Source: Paraconexibacter antarcticus
Lineage (GTDB): Bacteria; Actinomycetota; Thermoleophilia; Solirubrobacterales; Solirubrobacteraceae
NCBI RefSeq assembly: GCF_024220175.1
Contig: NZ_CP098502.1
Location: forward strand, 4,282,514 to 4,346,513
Length of the DNA stretch: 64,000 bases
Direction of reading: 5' to 3'
Both the position numbers and the translations under genes were made by a program. The first letter of the stretch is position 1. Every line of letters begins with the position of its first letter. The notes below the pieces were generated by a model, which saw nothing but the letters and a program-made list of their open reading frames with translations, was not told the DNA's origin and ran no database searches. Below are positions 25,211-35,539 of the stretch, piece after piece.

Positions 25211-26278
25211 ATGCCCGTCCGCCGCCTCGCCATCCCGCGCCCGCTCCTCGTGGCGCTCCTCGCCGTCGCCCTCCTTGCCGGGCTCGCGACGCTGCCCGCC
25301 GGCCGCGACGGCGGCACCTCGACCGCCCGGGCCGCGAGCACCGGCCAGCTCCGCAGCGCGATCGGGCACTCCAAGCGGCTCGAGGCCCAGCTCGGCTCCG
25401 CCGCCGCCCGCCTCGGCCGGCTCGAGCAGCGCGCCGCCCGGGCCATCGCGCTGCTGCAGGGCCGCCTCGACGCGGCGCAGTCCGAGCTCGACCGCGCCGC
25501 CGCCCGCCTCGCCGACACCGAGACGCGCCTGCGGGCCGCGCGCTCGCGCCACATCCGCCTGCGCAGCCGCCTCGCCCTGGTCCGCGCCCGGCTCGCCGAC
25601 GTCCTCCGCGCCCGCTACGAGACCGGGCAGCTCGACTGGACCGACGTCGTGCTGCAGGCCCGGTCGTTCGCCGAGCTCCAGGAGCGCGTGCAGTTCCTCC
25701 ACAGCATCCAGCAGCGCAACTCGTCGGTCCTCGGCGAGGTCCGCCGCGCGAAGATCGACGCGCTCGCCGACCGCCGCGAGTACCAGCGCCTGCTCCCGAA
25801 GCGGCAGGCCGCCGCCGACGCGGTGCGCGCCCGCCGCGACGCGCTCGCCCAGATCAGCGCCGGCCTCCAGGCCCGGCGCAACGCGTTCGCGCAGGCCCGC
25901 GCCGCTCGCCTGGCCGCCCTCACCGCGACCCGTGCGAACCGGCGTGCGGCGCAGCACCGCCTGACGAAGGTCCTCGCCGAGCAGGAGCGCGCCGCCGCCC
26001 GCGCCGCGGTCTCCAAGGCGGGTCCCGGCGGGCCGTGGGCGATCCCGTGGGCGATCGTCCAGTGCGAGTCCGGCGGGCAGAACGTCGGACCGAACTCCGC
26101 GGGCGCCTCGGGCTACTACCAGTTCATGGTCGCCACCTGGAAGGGCCTCGGCGGCTCGACCCCGCAGGCCTATCAGGCGTCCAAGGCCGAGCAGGACCGG
26201 CTCGCGGCGAAGCTGTGGGACAACGGCCGCGGCGCGCGCAACTGGGACTGCGCCGCGATCGTCGGCATCACCGGCTGA
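25211..26278 (+). CDS. Secreted coiled-coil protein with lysozyme-like (Rpf/SLT-type) domain
   Basis: 355 residues. An N-terminal signal or anchor segment (residues about 8-25) is followed by about 220 residues of Arg/Ala/Leu-rich coiled coil, broken by the TGQLDWTDVVLQARSFAELQERV segment known from the CwlO/PcsB coiled-coil group. The C-terminal 80 residues are a small lysozyme-like domain: PWAIVQCESGGQNV with the catalytic Glu286, then GASGYYQFMVATWK. It would cut peptidoglycan glycan strands. The usual partner of this coiled coil is an NlpC/P60 peptidase, so a lysozyme-like end is the less common form. ATG 25211 is chosen for the signal segment. Confidence 0.84.
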   Translation: MPVRRLAIPRPLLVALLAVALLAGLATLPAGRDGGTSTARAASTGQLRSAIGHSKRLEAQLGSAAARLGRLEQRAARAIALLQGRLDAAQSELDRAAARLADTETRLRAARSRHIRLRSRLALVRARLADVLRARYETGQLDWTDVVLQARSFAELQERVQFLHSIQQRNSSVLGEVRRAKIDALADRREYQRLLPKRQAAADAVRARRDALAQISAGLQARRNAFAQARAARLAALTATRANRRAAQHRLTKVLAEQERAAARAAVSKAGPGGPWAIPWAIVQCESGGQNVGPNSAGASGYYQFMVATWKGLGGSTPQAYQASKAEQDRLAAKLWDNGRGARNWDCAAIVGITG

Positions 26279-26325
26279 CGGGCTGTCGAACGGGCGCGTT
26301 CAGGCCCGTGTAGGCTGCGGCGAAC

Positions 26326-26775
26326 ATGCCCGGATTCGTCATCACCAAGCAGATCGCCGCCCCCGTCGAGACCGTCTTCGAGGTGCTCACCGACCACGAG
26401 GGCGCCACCGCGTTCACGCCCGGCCCGGTGAAGTTCACCCTCGAGAAGCCCGGCTCCCCTGCCCGCAACGGCCTCGGCGCCGTCCGCAAGATCACCGGCG
26501 CGGGCCCGGCCCTCCGCGAGGAGGTCACGCGCTACGAGCCGTCGACCGGCTTCTCGTACTCGATCATCTCCGGCGCCCCGGTGAAGAACCACCGCGGCGA
26601 CGTCGACCTCGAGGAGCGCGCGGGCGGGACGTTCATGACCTACCGGGTCGACTTCAGCGCGGCCGCGCCGCTCGCCCCGATCCTCAAGGGCGTCATGAAG
26701 CTCGTCGTCGGCCAACTCGTCACCGGCGTCGTGAAGACGTCCGAGGCCCGCGCGGCCGGCCGGACCACCGCGTAG
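26326..26775 (+). CDS. SRPBCC (START-like) family protein
   Basis: 149 residues. It opens with ITKQIAAPVETVFEVLTDHEG, the typical first strand and helix of the polyketide cyclase/dehydrase SRPBCC fold, and ends with a long helix (APILKGVMKLVVGQLV). It binds a hydrophobic ligand in a deep cavity; a catalytic role is not evident. TAGGCT (26311-26316) ends 9 bases before the ATG, so it is probably transcribed alone. Confidence 0.87.
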   Translation: MPGFVITKQIAAPVETVFEVLTDHEGATAFTPGPVKFTLEKPGSPARNGLGAVRKITGAGPALREEVTRYEPSTGFSYSIISGAPVKNHRGDVDLEERAGGTFMTYRVDFSAAAPLAPILKGVMKLVVGQLVTGVVKTSEARAAGRTTA

Positions 26776-26849
26776 CGATCCGCCGCCGGGGTCCGGGCGG
26801 ACACACGGACGATGGACGCCGGGGCTCCCGGGCGTCACCGTAGGTCGTG

Positions 26850-28358
26850 ATGCCCGCGCGCCGGCCCGCCCTCCGCTGCCCGGCCGCGCTCGTCGCGGCC
26901 CTGGCGCTCCTCGCCCTGGGGACCGCGGTCGCGCCCGCGTCCGCCGCGGTGACGCCGGCGCGTGTCCTCACCCAGGACACCTACCCGTCGGCGACCTATC
27001 CGGGCCTGCAGCACCTGCACTACCGCTACGGGCCGGTCCACCTCTCCCCCGGGCAGAACCTCATCCAGCTCGGCGGCATCGGGGCGTCGGGCCGCCCGTC
27101 GGTGCCCGGCTGGATCACGGCCTTCCGCCCGAACCTCACCTACCTCGACGGGCGGGTCCCCGACGTCGACGTCGTCCACCTGCACCACGGCGTCTGGCTC
27201 GTCGACGGCGAGCGGCGCTGGGCGAGCGGCGAGGAGAAGACGAACAGCGACCTGCCGCAGGGGTTCGGCTGGCGCTACGACCCGGGCCAGCAGTGGGTCA
27301 TGAACCACATGATCCACGACCTCTACCCGACCGAGGCCGACGTCTACATCACATGGGACATCGACTTCCTCCCGGACACCGCGCCGGCGGCCGCCTCGAT
27401 CAGGCCGGTGACGACGAAGTGGATGGACGTCTCGGGCCCGTCGGCCTACCCGGTCTTCGACGCGCTGCGCAAGAAGGGCCGCAGGACGTTCACGTTCCCC
27501 GACCAGGCCGCGCCGGGCGCGCGCGGCCTCGGCCCCGAGCACGAGTGGACGGTCGAGCGCGACCAGACCCTCGTCGCGACGGCGGGCCACCTGCACCCCG
27601 GCGGCCTGCACACCGACCTCACCGTCACCCGCGACGGGCGCACCGTGAAGCTCTTCCGCTCGACCGCGCGCTACTTCGAGCCCGCCGGGCCCGTGTCGTG
27701 GGACGTCGCGATGACCGCAACCCGCCCGTCCTGGCGGGTGCAGCTGAAGCGGGGCGACGTCGTCCGCCTGTCCGGCACCTACGACGTCTCGCGCGCCTCG
27801 TGGTACGAGTCGATGGCGATCATGCTCGTCGCGCGGTACCTCGGGACCGACGCGGGCGGGGTGGACCCGTTCGTCACCGCGCCGCGGACCACGGGCATCG
27901 TCACCCACGGGCACCTCGGGGAGAACGACAACCACGGCGGGGGGCGGCACGTGCTCCCCGACGCGCGCGAGATGCTGAACGGGCGCCCGGCCGCCGGGTC
28001 GATCGCCGTCGCCGAGTTCCTGTCCGCCCGCGGCGACCTGAACGTCATGGGCCGCACGCTGCCGACCGTCCGCCACGGCGCGCGCCTGACGTTCGTCAAC
28101 CGGGACGCGGCGAAGGACATCTACCACACGATCACCGCCTGCCGGGTCCCCTGCGACCGCGACGCCGGCATCGCCTACCCGCTCGCCGACGGCCCCGTCG
28201 ACTTCGACTCCGGCGAGCTGGGCTACGGCCCCGCGAACCTCACCGCGGCGAAGGGGACCGACCGCTGGTCGACCCCCGCGAACCTCCCGCCGGGGACCTA
28301 CACGTACTTCTGCCGCGTGCACCCGTTCATGCGCGGCGGGTTCCGCGTCACGCGCTGA
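26850..28358 (+). CDS. Secreted cupredoxin-domain protein, possible copper enzyme
   Basis: 502 residues with a Sec signal peptide ending near ASAA. Residues about 40-340 are His-rich (HLHHGVW, NHMIH, AGHLHPGGLH) and resemble the Nod19-like family, whose His pattern recalls peptidylglycine-type copper monooxygenases. The C-terminal 90 residues are a plastocyanin-like cupredoxin with the copper ligands visible: His in YHTIT, then YFCRVHPFM giving Cys, His and Met. A secreted two-domain copper protein is well supported; a monooxygenase function is my inference. Start ATG 26850 or GTG 26847 gives the same signal peptide. Confidence 0.75.
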   Translation: MPARRPALRCPAALVAALALLALGTAVAPASAAVTPARVLTQDTYPSATYPGLQHLHYRYGPVHLSPGQNLIQLGGIGASGRPSVPGWITAFRPNLTYLDGRVPDVDVVHLHHGVWLVDGERRWASGEEKTNSDLPQGFGWRYDPGQQWVMNHMIHDLYPTEADVYITWDIDFLPDTAPAAASIRPVTTKWMDVSGPSAYPVFDALRKKGRRTFTFPDQAAPGARGLGPEHEWTVERDQTLVATAGHLHPGGLHTDLTVTRDGRTVKLFRSTARYFEPAGPVSWDVAMTATRPSWRVQLKRGDVVRLSGTYDVSRASWYESMAIMLVARYLGTDAGGVDPFVTAPRTTGIVTHGHLGENDNHGGGRHVLPDAREMLNGRPAAGSIAVAEFLSARGDLNVMGRTLPTVRHGARLTFVNRDAAKDIYHTITACRVPCDRDAGIAYPLADGPVDFDSGELGYGPANLTAAKGTDRWSTPANLPPGTYTYFCRVHPFMRGGFRVTR

Positions 28359-28385
28359 TCCTCGCCCGGGGGCCCGGACGCCGTC

Positions 28386-28432
28386 GACTGTCAGCTCAGG
28401 CCGGACTGCTCCGCGTGAGCTGTCAGTCGGCG
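28386..28432. repeat. 47-base palindromic repeat, copy B (terminator-like)
   Basis: Same element as 15782-15828. The arms at 28386-28398 and 28416-28428 pair over 13 bases with one mismatch. It sits exactly between the 3' ends of two convergent genes, as copy A does. Confidence 0.65.
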
Positions 28433-28436
28433 TGGC

Positions 28437-29705
<1,269 letters not shown>

Positions 29706-29898
29706 GACGGGTCCCACCGTAGCCAGCCCGCCGCGCCCCGGGTTCCTCGGCCCGTCCGGCGCGGCGTGCGGGCTCGTGGGGTCATATGTCCCACTCGACC
29801 GCACGCCGCGCCGTTCGCGCCGCGCCGGGGGCGGCCCGTCTCCCGGAGCCACGCCCGCGGTGATCCGCCGCCGCCTCCCGCCCGAATGAAGGCCGAGT

Positions 29899-30939
29899 AT
29901 GAGCGCCCTTCGTTACCGCCTCCTCGACGCCGGCCTCGGTGCCGGCCTCGTCCCCGACATCGCCCTGCGGATCGGCTCCCGCTACGGCGCGCACTGGCGT
30001 GAGCGCCACGAGGGCCGCGGCGGCGTCGTCGCCCAGGAGGCGCGCCTCACCGCGCTCCTGGACCGCATGACGAGCGGCCCCATCGCCGAGGTCCCTGAGA
30101 AGGCGAACGAGCAGCACTACGAGCTGCCGGCCGAGTTCCTCGGCATCGTCCTCGGCCCGCGGCGCAAGTACTCCGGCTGCCTCTGGGAGGACGGCACGAC
30201 GACCCTCGCCGAGGCGGAGGAGGCGATGCTCGCGCTGAGCTGCAGGCGGGCGGGCGTCGAGGACGGCATGCGCATCCTCGACCTCGGCTGCGGCTGGGGG
30301 TCGCTGTCGCTGTGGCTCGCCGAGCAGTACCCGAAGGCCCGCATCACCGGCGTCTCGAACTCCCACGGCCAGCGGGAGTGGATCGAGTCCCAGGCGACGG
30401 CCCGGGGCCTCACGAACCTCCAGATCATCACCGCCGACGTGAACACGTTCACCCCCGAGGGCCGCTTCGACCGCGTCATGTCGATCGAGATGTTCGAGCA
30501 CATGCGCAACTGGCAGGAGCTCCTCCGCCGCATCTCCACCTGGCTCGAGGACGACGGCAAGCTCTTCGTGCACGTCTTCAGCCACCGCACGCTCCCGTAC
30601 CTCTTCGAGTCGACGTGGGCGGCCGAGCGCTTCTTCACCGCCGGCCTCATGCCCTCACACGACCTGCTGCCGCGCTTCCAGCGCGACCTCGTCCTCGAGG
30701 AGCGCTGGGTCGTCCCCGGCACGCACTACGCGAAGACGCTCGTCGCGTGGCTCGCCCAGCTCGACGCGCGCCGGAGCGAGGCGATCGCGCTCCTGCGCGC
30801 CGACGGCCGCTCCAGGCGCCAGGCGAAGGTCCTCTTCGGCGGCTGGCGCCTCTTCCTCCTCTCGACCGACGAGATCTGGAAGTACAAGGGCGGCGACGCG
30901 TGGCTCGTCAGCCACTACCTCATGGGCAAGCGCGGCTGA
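29899..30939 (+). CDS. SAM-dependent methyltransferase, cyclopropane-fatty-acid synthase-like
   Basis: 346 residues. The SAM-binding loop is ILDLGCGWGSLSLWLAEQ, and YSGCLWEDGTTTLAEAEEAM together with VSIEMFEHM (bicarbonate/substrate region) matches the CFA synthase and coclaurine N-methyltransferase group. It probably methylates an unsaturated lipid or an amine. Its 3' end overlaps the convergent hydrolase gene by 20 bases, an unusual layout. Confidence 0.86.
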   Translation: MSALRYRLLDAGLGAGLVPDIALRIGSRYGAHWRERHEGRGGVVAQEARLTALLDRMTSGPIAEVPEKANEQHYELPAEFLGIVLGPRRKYSGCLWEDGTTTLAEAEEAMLALSCRRAGVEDGMRILDLGCGWGSLSLWLAEQYPKARITGVSNSHGQREWIESQATARGLTNLQIITADVNTFTPEGRFDRVMSIEMFEHMRNWQELLRRISTWLEDDGKLFVHVFSHRTLPYLFESTWAAERFFTAGLMPSHDLLPRFQRDLVLEERWVVPGTHYAKTLVAWLAQLDARRSEAIALLRADGRSRRQAKVLFGGWRLFLLSTDEIWKYKGGDAWLVSHYLMGKRG

Positions 30940-31846
30940 CACCCCTCGCCGCCCGCCGCGCCGTCCGCTCGATCCCGTCGAGGACGGCGGGCCACGTCCA
31001 GCGCGCGAGGTCGTGGCCCATGTCCGGGAGCTCGAGCAGCTCGGCCCCTCCGATCGCGGCGGCGGTCGCGCGGCCGCCGCTCGGAAGGACGACGCGGTCG
31101 TGGAGGCCGTGGACGACGAGCGCGGGCATCGTGAGCCGGCCGAGGTCGGCGGTGCGGTCGCGCTCGGCGAGGATCGCCGCGAGCTGGCGGCCCGACCCCG
31201 TCCCGTCGCCCTCCTCGCGGGCCATCGAGCGGCGCATGACGACGCGGACGTCCTCGTCGTCCTCCTCGGTCCGCCCGCGCGAGCCGATGCGGTGGAAGGA
31301 CCTCACGAGGTGCTCGACCGCGCCGGCCGGATCGCTCGGGCCCCGCCGCAGGAACTCGGGGATCATCCGGCGCGAGACCTTGCCCGTGCGCCCGTCCCCC
31401 GGCCGCCCCATGATCGAGACGAGCGACCGCGTGAGGTCCGGGTGGCGGATCGCGATCTCCTGCGCGACGAAGGAGCCAAGCGAGACGCCGACGACGTGCG
31501 CGCCCGCCGGGTCGAGCGCCGCGACGAGCCCGGCCGCGTCGTCCGCCATGTCCCCGAGCGTGTAGGTCGGCGCCGCCCGGCGCCGCAGGAAGCCGAGGGC
31601 GGACACCCCCGGCCCGCTGAGGTGCGTCGAGCGCCCGACGTCGCGGTTGTCGAAGCGGACGACCCGGAACCCGCGCGCCACGAGATCGGCGCAGAAGTCG
31701 TCCCGCCACCAGCAGAGGTCCAGCCCGAGGCCCATGACGAGCAGGACGAGGGGCGCGTCCGGCTCGCCGAGATCCTCGTACGCGAGGCGGATCCCCCGGC
31801 CGACGTCGCAGACGCGCTCGGCACTGCCGGCCCGCGCGGCCCTCAC
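30920..31846 (-). CDS. Alpha/beta hydrolase
   Basis: 308 residues. Strand and oxyanion region VLLVMGLGLDLCWW, nucleophile elbow GVSLGS (Ser), acid HGLHDRVV and final His in DMGHDL complete the catalytic triad. FDNRDVGRSTHL is common in small-ester and epoxide hydrolases. It likely cleaves an ester or lactone; the nearby monooxygenase operon would make such products. The start is GTG 31846, overlapping the DUF1295 stop (GTGA), so the two are coupled. Confidence 0.88.
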   Translation of the reverse strand: MRAARAGSAERVCDVGRGIRLAYEDLGEPDAPLVLLVMGLGLDLCWWRDDFCADLVARGFRVVRFDNRDVGRSTHLSGPGVSALGFLRRRAAPTYTLGDMADDAAGLVAALDPAGAHVVGVSLGSFVAQEIAIRHPDLTRSLVSIMGRPGDGRTGKVSRRMIPEFLRRGPSDPAGAVEHLVRSFHRIGSRGRTEEDDEDVRVVMRRSMAREEGDGTGSGRQLAAILAERDRTADLGRLTMPALVVHGLHDRVVLPSGGRATAAAIGGAELLELPDMGHDLARWTWPAVLDGIERTARRAARGVSRACP

Positions 31847-32667
31847 GAGCGCGCCCCCCGTGGCCCCTTCCGGGGCGGCAAGGGCACGAAGCCGCTCGTG
31901 CGCTCGATGTACGCCGCGTAGCCCGGCCGCCGCATGCCGATGTCCTTCTCGAGCAGGCCGGCCCCCGACACGCGCACGAGCAGCAGCGTCATGACCGCCG
32001 GCCCGATCGCCGTCCACCAGACGCCCGAGGCGGTCACCGCGACGAGCCACAAGCCCCACCACACGCACGCGTCGCCGAAGTAGTTCGGGTGGCGGGTGTA
32101 GCGCCACAGACCGCGGTCCATGACCTGCCCCCTGCTCGCCGGGTCGGCCTTGAACGCGCGCAGCTGGGCGTCGCCGATCGTCTCGAAGGCGAGGCCGACC
32201 GCCCACACGACGACGCCCGGGACCGCCCACAGCCCCATGCGGTCGTCGACGCCCGCGGCCACGGACAGCGGCAGCGACACGACGAGCACGAGCAGCGCCT
32301 GCGTCCCGAAGACCATCCGCAGCGACCACAGGACGAAGCGGTCGCCCTGCTTCTCGCGCATGACCGCGTAGCGGCGGTCCTCCTCGGGCTCGTGGCGCTT
32401 GCGGACCGTCAGGTGCCAGCCGAGCCGTCCGCCCCACAACACGACCATGCCCGCGAGCAGCACGCGCCGCCCGGTGCTGCCGTCCCCCGCGACGAGGCCG
32501 ACGACGCCGACGAGCGCGAGCGCCGGCCCCCACACCGGGTCGATGATCGAGACGTCCTGCAGCCGGATGCTCAGCAGCCAGACGGCGAGCATGAGCAGGA
32601 CGACCGCGGCCGCCGCGATGGGCAGGGCGCGGCCGGGGTCGGCGACGGAGAGGGCGAGCGGGGTCAC
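31843..32667 (-). CDS. DUF1295 membrane protein (steroid 5-alpha reductase / ICMT-like)
   Basis: 274 residues with about 7 hydrophobic segments. The C-terminal signature RGLWRYTRHPNYFGDACVWWG with LLEKDIGMRRPGYAAYIERTSGFVPLPP is that of DUF1295, related to 3-oxo-5-alpha-steroid reductase and isoprenylcysteine methyltransferase. It probably binds NADPH and reduces a membrane lipid or steroid-like double bond. It starts at GTG 32667; translation is coupled to the hydrolase. Confidence 0.87.
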   Translation of the reverse strand: MTPLALSVADPGRALPIAAAAVVLLMLAVWLLSIRLQDVSIIDPVWGPALALVGVVGLVAGDGSTGRRVLLAGMVVLWGGRLGWHLTVRKRHEPEEDRRYAVMREKQGDRFVLWSLRMVFGTQALLVLVVSLPLSVAAGVDDRMGLWAVPGVVVWAVGLAFETIGDAQLRAFKADPASRGQVMDRGLWRYTRHPNYFGDACVWWGLWLVAVTASGVWWTAIGPAVMTLLLVRVSGAGLLEKDIGMRRPGYAAYIERTSGFVPLPPRKGPRGARS

Positions 32668-32701
32668 GCCTGCTTCTACGCGCCGGAGGCCCGAGCGGTT
32701 C

Positions 32702-33244
32702 TCAGCCCGCTTCGGTCGCGGTCGCGGCCGCGACCGGTTCAGGCACCGCCGCCGAGGCCGACCGGTCCCGTGACCCGGGCAGCCGCCCGGCGATGCGCCC
32801 GATCGGACCGACCGCGCGCTCGAGGCCGCCGGCCGCCGCGGTGAGGTCGTCGATGACCGGCGAGAGCCGCTCGAGGTGATCGAGGATCTGGACGACCGTC
32901 TGCTCGACGCTCGCCACCCGCGGGACGAGCTCGGGCAGCGCCGCCGCGTGGCGGGTGAGCGCGGGGAGGGAGCCGGCGCTCGCCGTGAGCTCCGGCAGCG
33001 CGCTCGCCGCCGCCGTCAGCTCGGGCAGCGACTCGACCGCATCGGTGAGCCGCTCGAGGTGCTCGGCGACCGTCGCGATCCCGATGAGCGACTGCTCGAA
33101 GGACCCGAGCGTGCGGAGCGTCTCGTCGAGCTCGGCGAGGCGGTCGAGCGACTGCAGCGCGCCGGAGAGCCGCTCGAGCGTCTGCGGCAGCTGGACGACC
33201 GAGACGACGACCCGCGCGAGCGGCGAGAGCACCGGGACGTTCAT
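32702..33244 (-). CDS. Coiled-coil protein of unknown function, last gene of P450 operon
   Basis: 180 residues, soluble. It is built of imperfect heptad-like repeats: SLPELTAAASALPELTAS and SLPALTRHAAALPELV are clear internal copies, followed by VEQTVVQILDHLERL. Such amphipathic repeats are seen in phasin- or apolipoprotein-like proteins that coat lipid surfaces. I know no named family. The ATG overlaps the monooxygenase stop (ATGA), so it is made together with the oxidative enzymes, which hints at a scaffold or lipid-binding role. Confidence 0.7.
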   Translation of the reverse strand: MNVPVLSPLARVVVSVVQLPQTLERLSGALQSLDRLAELDETLRTLGSFEQSLIGIATVAEHLERLTDAVESLPELTAAASALPELTASAGSLPALTRHAAALPELVPRVASVEQTVVQILDHLERLSPVIDDLTAAAGGLERAVGPIGRIAGRLPGSRDRSASAAVPEPVAAATATEAG

Positions 33245-34710
33245 GCCGCCGCGCGTATCCGGTAGGGCCCCGGGTCGAAGCGGCGCGTGCGCCGCCGGTA
33301 GCCGGCCGCGAAGCCCGGATAGATCGCGAAGTTCCGCCCGGTGTCGTCGAGGTAGTAAGCCTGGCAGCCGCCGTCGGTCCAAACGGACCCTGCGCTGCGG
33401 CGGTCGACCTCGTCGACGTAGGCCCGCAGCGCCTCGGGCGTCACCTCGACCCGGTCCACCCCGCCGGCGTCCATCTGCGCGAGCGCGCTCATGACGTAGG
33501 CGATCTGCGCCTCGAGCGAGAAGATGACCGAGTTGATCCCGATCGAGTTCGGCCCGAGGAGGATGAACATGTTCGGGAAGCCCGGCACCGCCGACCCGAG
33601 GTACGCCCGCGGCGACCGGTCCCACACCTCGCCGAGCGTGCGTCCGCCGAGGCCCGCGATGCGGTGGGCGAGCAGCGAGCGGCTGTACTTGTAGCCGATG
33701 GCGGTGATGATCGTGTCGACCTCGCGGCGCGTCCCGTCGGCCGTGACGATCGCCCGCCCGTCGACCTTCGCGATCGGGTCGGTGACGAGCGTGCAGTTGC
33801 CGGCGGCGAGCGCGGGGTAGTACGTGTTGGACTGGATCGGGCGCTTGCAGCCGAACCGGTAGCGGGGCGTGAGCTGCTCGCGCAGGACCGGGTCCTTCAC
33901 CTGGCGGCGCAGGTGCGCGCGGCCGATCGCCTCGATCGGCCCGATGAGCTCCGTCCGTCCGCGGAAGCCGACGCCGAGCGACTCGTAGACGCCGAAGAGG
34001 AGGTTGCGCTGCGCGTCCTGCACCGGCGGCAGGAGCTTGTACAGCTGCCGCTCGGCCCACGGCACCGGCCGGTCCACGTGCGGCATGACCCACGGCGGGG
34101 TGCGCTGGTAGACGTGGAGCTCGGCGACGTCCGGCTGGATGAGCGGGACGAACTGCGCCGCCGCGGGGCCCGTGCCGATGACGGCGACCCGCTCGCCGCG
34201 CAGGTCGTGGTCGTGGTCCCAGCGGGCGGAATGGAAGCGGTGCCCGCGGAACCGCGTCAGCCCCGGGATCGACGGCTCCTCCGGCTCGGCCGTCGCGCCG
34301 ATCGCGCTGATGAGCAGGTCGGCCGTGAGCTCCTCGCCGTCCGCCGTGCGCACCCGCCAGAGCACGGCGTCCTCGTCCCACGCGCTGTGGGCCATCTCGG
34401 TCGCGAAGCGGATGTGCGGGGTGACGCCGTACTCGTCGGCTGTCCGGCGCACGTAGTCGAGGATCTCCTCCTGCCGCGGGAAGAGGCGCGTCCAGCGGGT
34501 GTTGCGCGCGAAGGAGTACGAGTAGAGCGTCGCCGGGATGTCGCAGCCGCAGCCCGGGTAGGTGTGCTCGAACCACGTCCCCCCGACCGACGTGTTGCGC
34601 TCGAGGATGACGAAGTCCTCGATGCCGGCCTGGCGCAGCCGGACCCCGAGGCCGACCCCGGCGATGCCGGCGCCGACGATGACGAGACGGTGGTGCTGGT
34701 TCTCGGACAC
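33241..34710 (-). CDS. Flavin-containing / Baeyer-Villiger-type monooxygenase
   Basis: 489 residues. The FAD-binding motif is VIVGAGIAGVGLG at residues 10-22; the NADPH motif is VIGTGPAAAQF; between them is FRGHRFHSARWDHD, matching the Baeyer-Villiger fingerprint FxGxxxHxxxW. Such enzymes insert oxygen next to a ketone, or oxidise soft nucleophiles, using NADPH and O2. The start is GTG 34710 with a strong AGGAGG site, 10 bases after the SDR gene stop, all within the P450 operon. Confidence 0.92.
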   Translation of the reverse strand: MSENQHHRLVIVGAGIAGVGLGVRLRQAGIEDFVILERNTSVGGTWFEHTYPGCGCDIPATLYSYSFARNTRWTRLFPRQEEILDYVRRTADEYGVTPHIRFATEMAHSAWDEDAVLWRVRTADGEELTADLLISAIGATAEPEEPSIPGLTRFRGHRFHSARWDHDHDLRGERVAVIGTGPAAAQFVPLIQPDVAELHVYQRTPPWVMPHVDRPVPWAERQLYKLLPPVQDAQRNLLFGVYESLGVGFRGRTELIGPIEAIGRAHLRRQVKDPVLREQLTPRYRFGCKRPIQSNTYYPALAAGNCTLVTDPIAKVDGRAIVTADGTRREVDTIITAIGYKYSRSLLAHRIAGLGGRTLGEVWDRSPRAYLGSAVPGFPNMFILLGPNSIGINSVIFSLEAQIAYVMSALAQMDAGGVDRVEVTPEALRAYVDEVDRRSAGSVWTDGGCQAYYLDDTGRNFAIYPGFAAGYRRRTRRFDPGPYRIRAAA

Positions 34711-34720
34711 GGTGGGCCTC

Positions 34721-35539
34721 CTAGAGCTCCGCCCGGGCGACGAGCGACTGGATCGGCTGCGGCGCGCCGCGCAGCAGCTTGTAGGCGAGGGTGGACTCGA
34801 AGCCGACGGGGACGACGTCGCGGTCGCGCCGCGCGCAGTCGAGGACCGCCTTCGCGACGAGGTCCGGCGAGTGGCCCATGCCGAGCGCCTTCTCGGCGCG
34901 CGCCCGGCGCGGGACCATGCGGCCGCGGTAGCGCGTGGCGGTGGCGATGGGCGTCGCGATGACGCCGGGGCAGACGACGCTCACGCCGACGCCGTGCGGC
35001 CGCCAGTCGGCCCGCAGGCACTGCGACAGCGACACGACCGCGGCCTTCGTCGCGCAGTACGCGGCCATGTGGCGGTTCGGGATGTACGCCGCGCCGGAGG
35101 CGATGTTCACGACCTGCCCGCGGCCGCGCGCGACCATCGCGGGCCCGAAGGCGTAGCACCCGTGCGCGACCCCGTCGAGGTTGATCGAGCGCAGCCACTG
35201 CCAGTCCTCGAGCGTCGTGTCGAGGAACGGCCCGACGATGCCGACGCCGGCGTTGTTCACGAGCACGTCGACCGCGCCGTCCTCGCGCTCGACCTGCGCC
35301 GCCAGCTCGTGCACCGCGCCGGCGTCCGCGACGTCGCAGACGCGGGCGACGGCCGGCGGCGCGCCGAGGGCGGTGCAGGCTTCGGCGACGCGTGCGGCCG
35401 CCGCCCCGTCGATGTCGACGACGACGACCGCCGCGCCCGACGCGGCCGCCCGCAGCGCGGTCGCCTCCCCGATGCCGCTCCCGCCGCCGGTGATGACGAT
35501 GCGGGCGCCCTCGACGTCGATGCCGCGGCCGCCACTCAT
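34721..35539 (-). CDS. SDR family oxidoreductase
   Basis: 272 residues, classical SDR. IVITGGGSGIGEATALRAA is the cofactor motif, NNAGVG follows, and the catalytic Tyr and Lys are in YCATKAA. The C-terminal extension (GFESTLAYKLLRGAPQPIQSLVARAEL) occurs in SDRs linked to lipid or steroid oxidation. It probably oxidises an alcohol made by the P450 to the ketone used by the Baeyer-Villiger enzyme. The ATG overlaps the P450 stop. Confidence 0.9.
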   Translation of the reverse strand: MSGGRGIDVEGARIVITGGGSGIGEATALRAAASGAAVVVVDIDGAAAARVAEACTALGAPPAVARVCDVADAGAVHELAAQVEREDGAVDVLVNNAGVGIVGPFLDTTLEDWQWLRSINLDGVAHGCYAFGPAMVARGRGQVVNIASGAAYIPNRHMAAYCATKAAVVSLSQCLRADWRPHGVGVSVVCPGVIATPIATATRYRGRMVPRRARAEKALGMGHSPDLVAKAVLDCARRDRDVVPVGFESTLAYKLLRGAPQPIQSLVARAEL

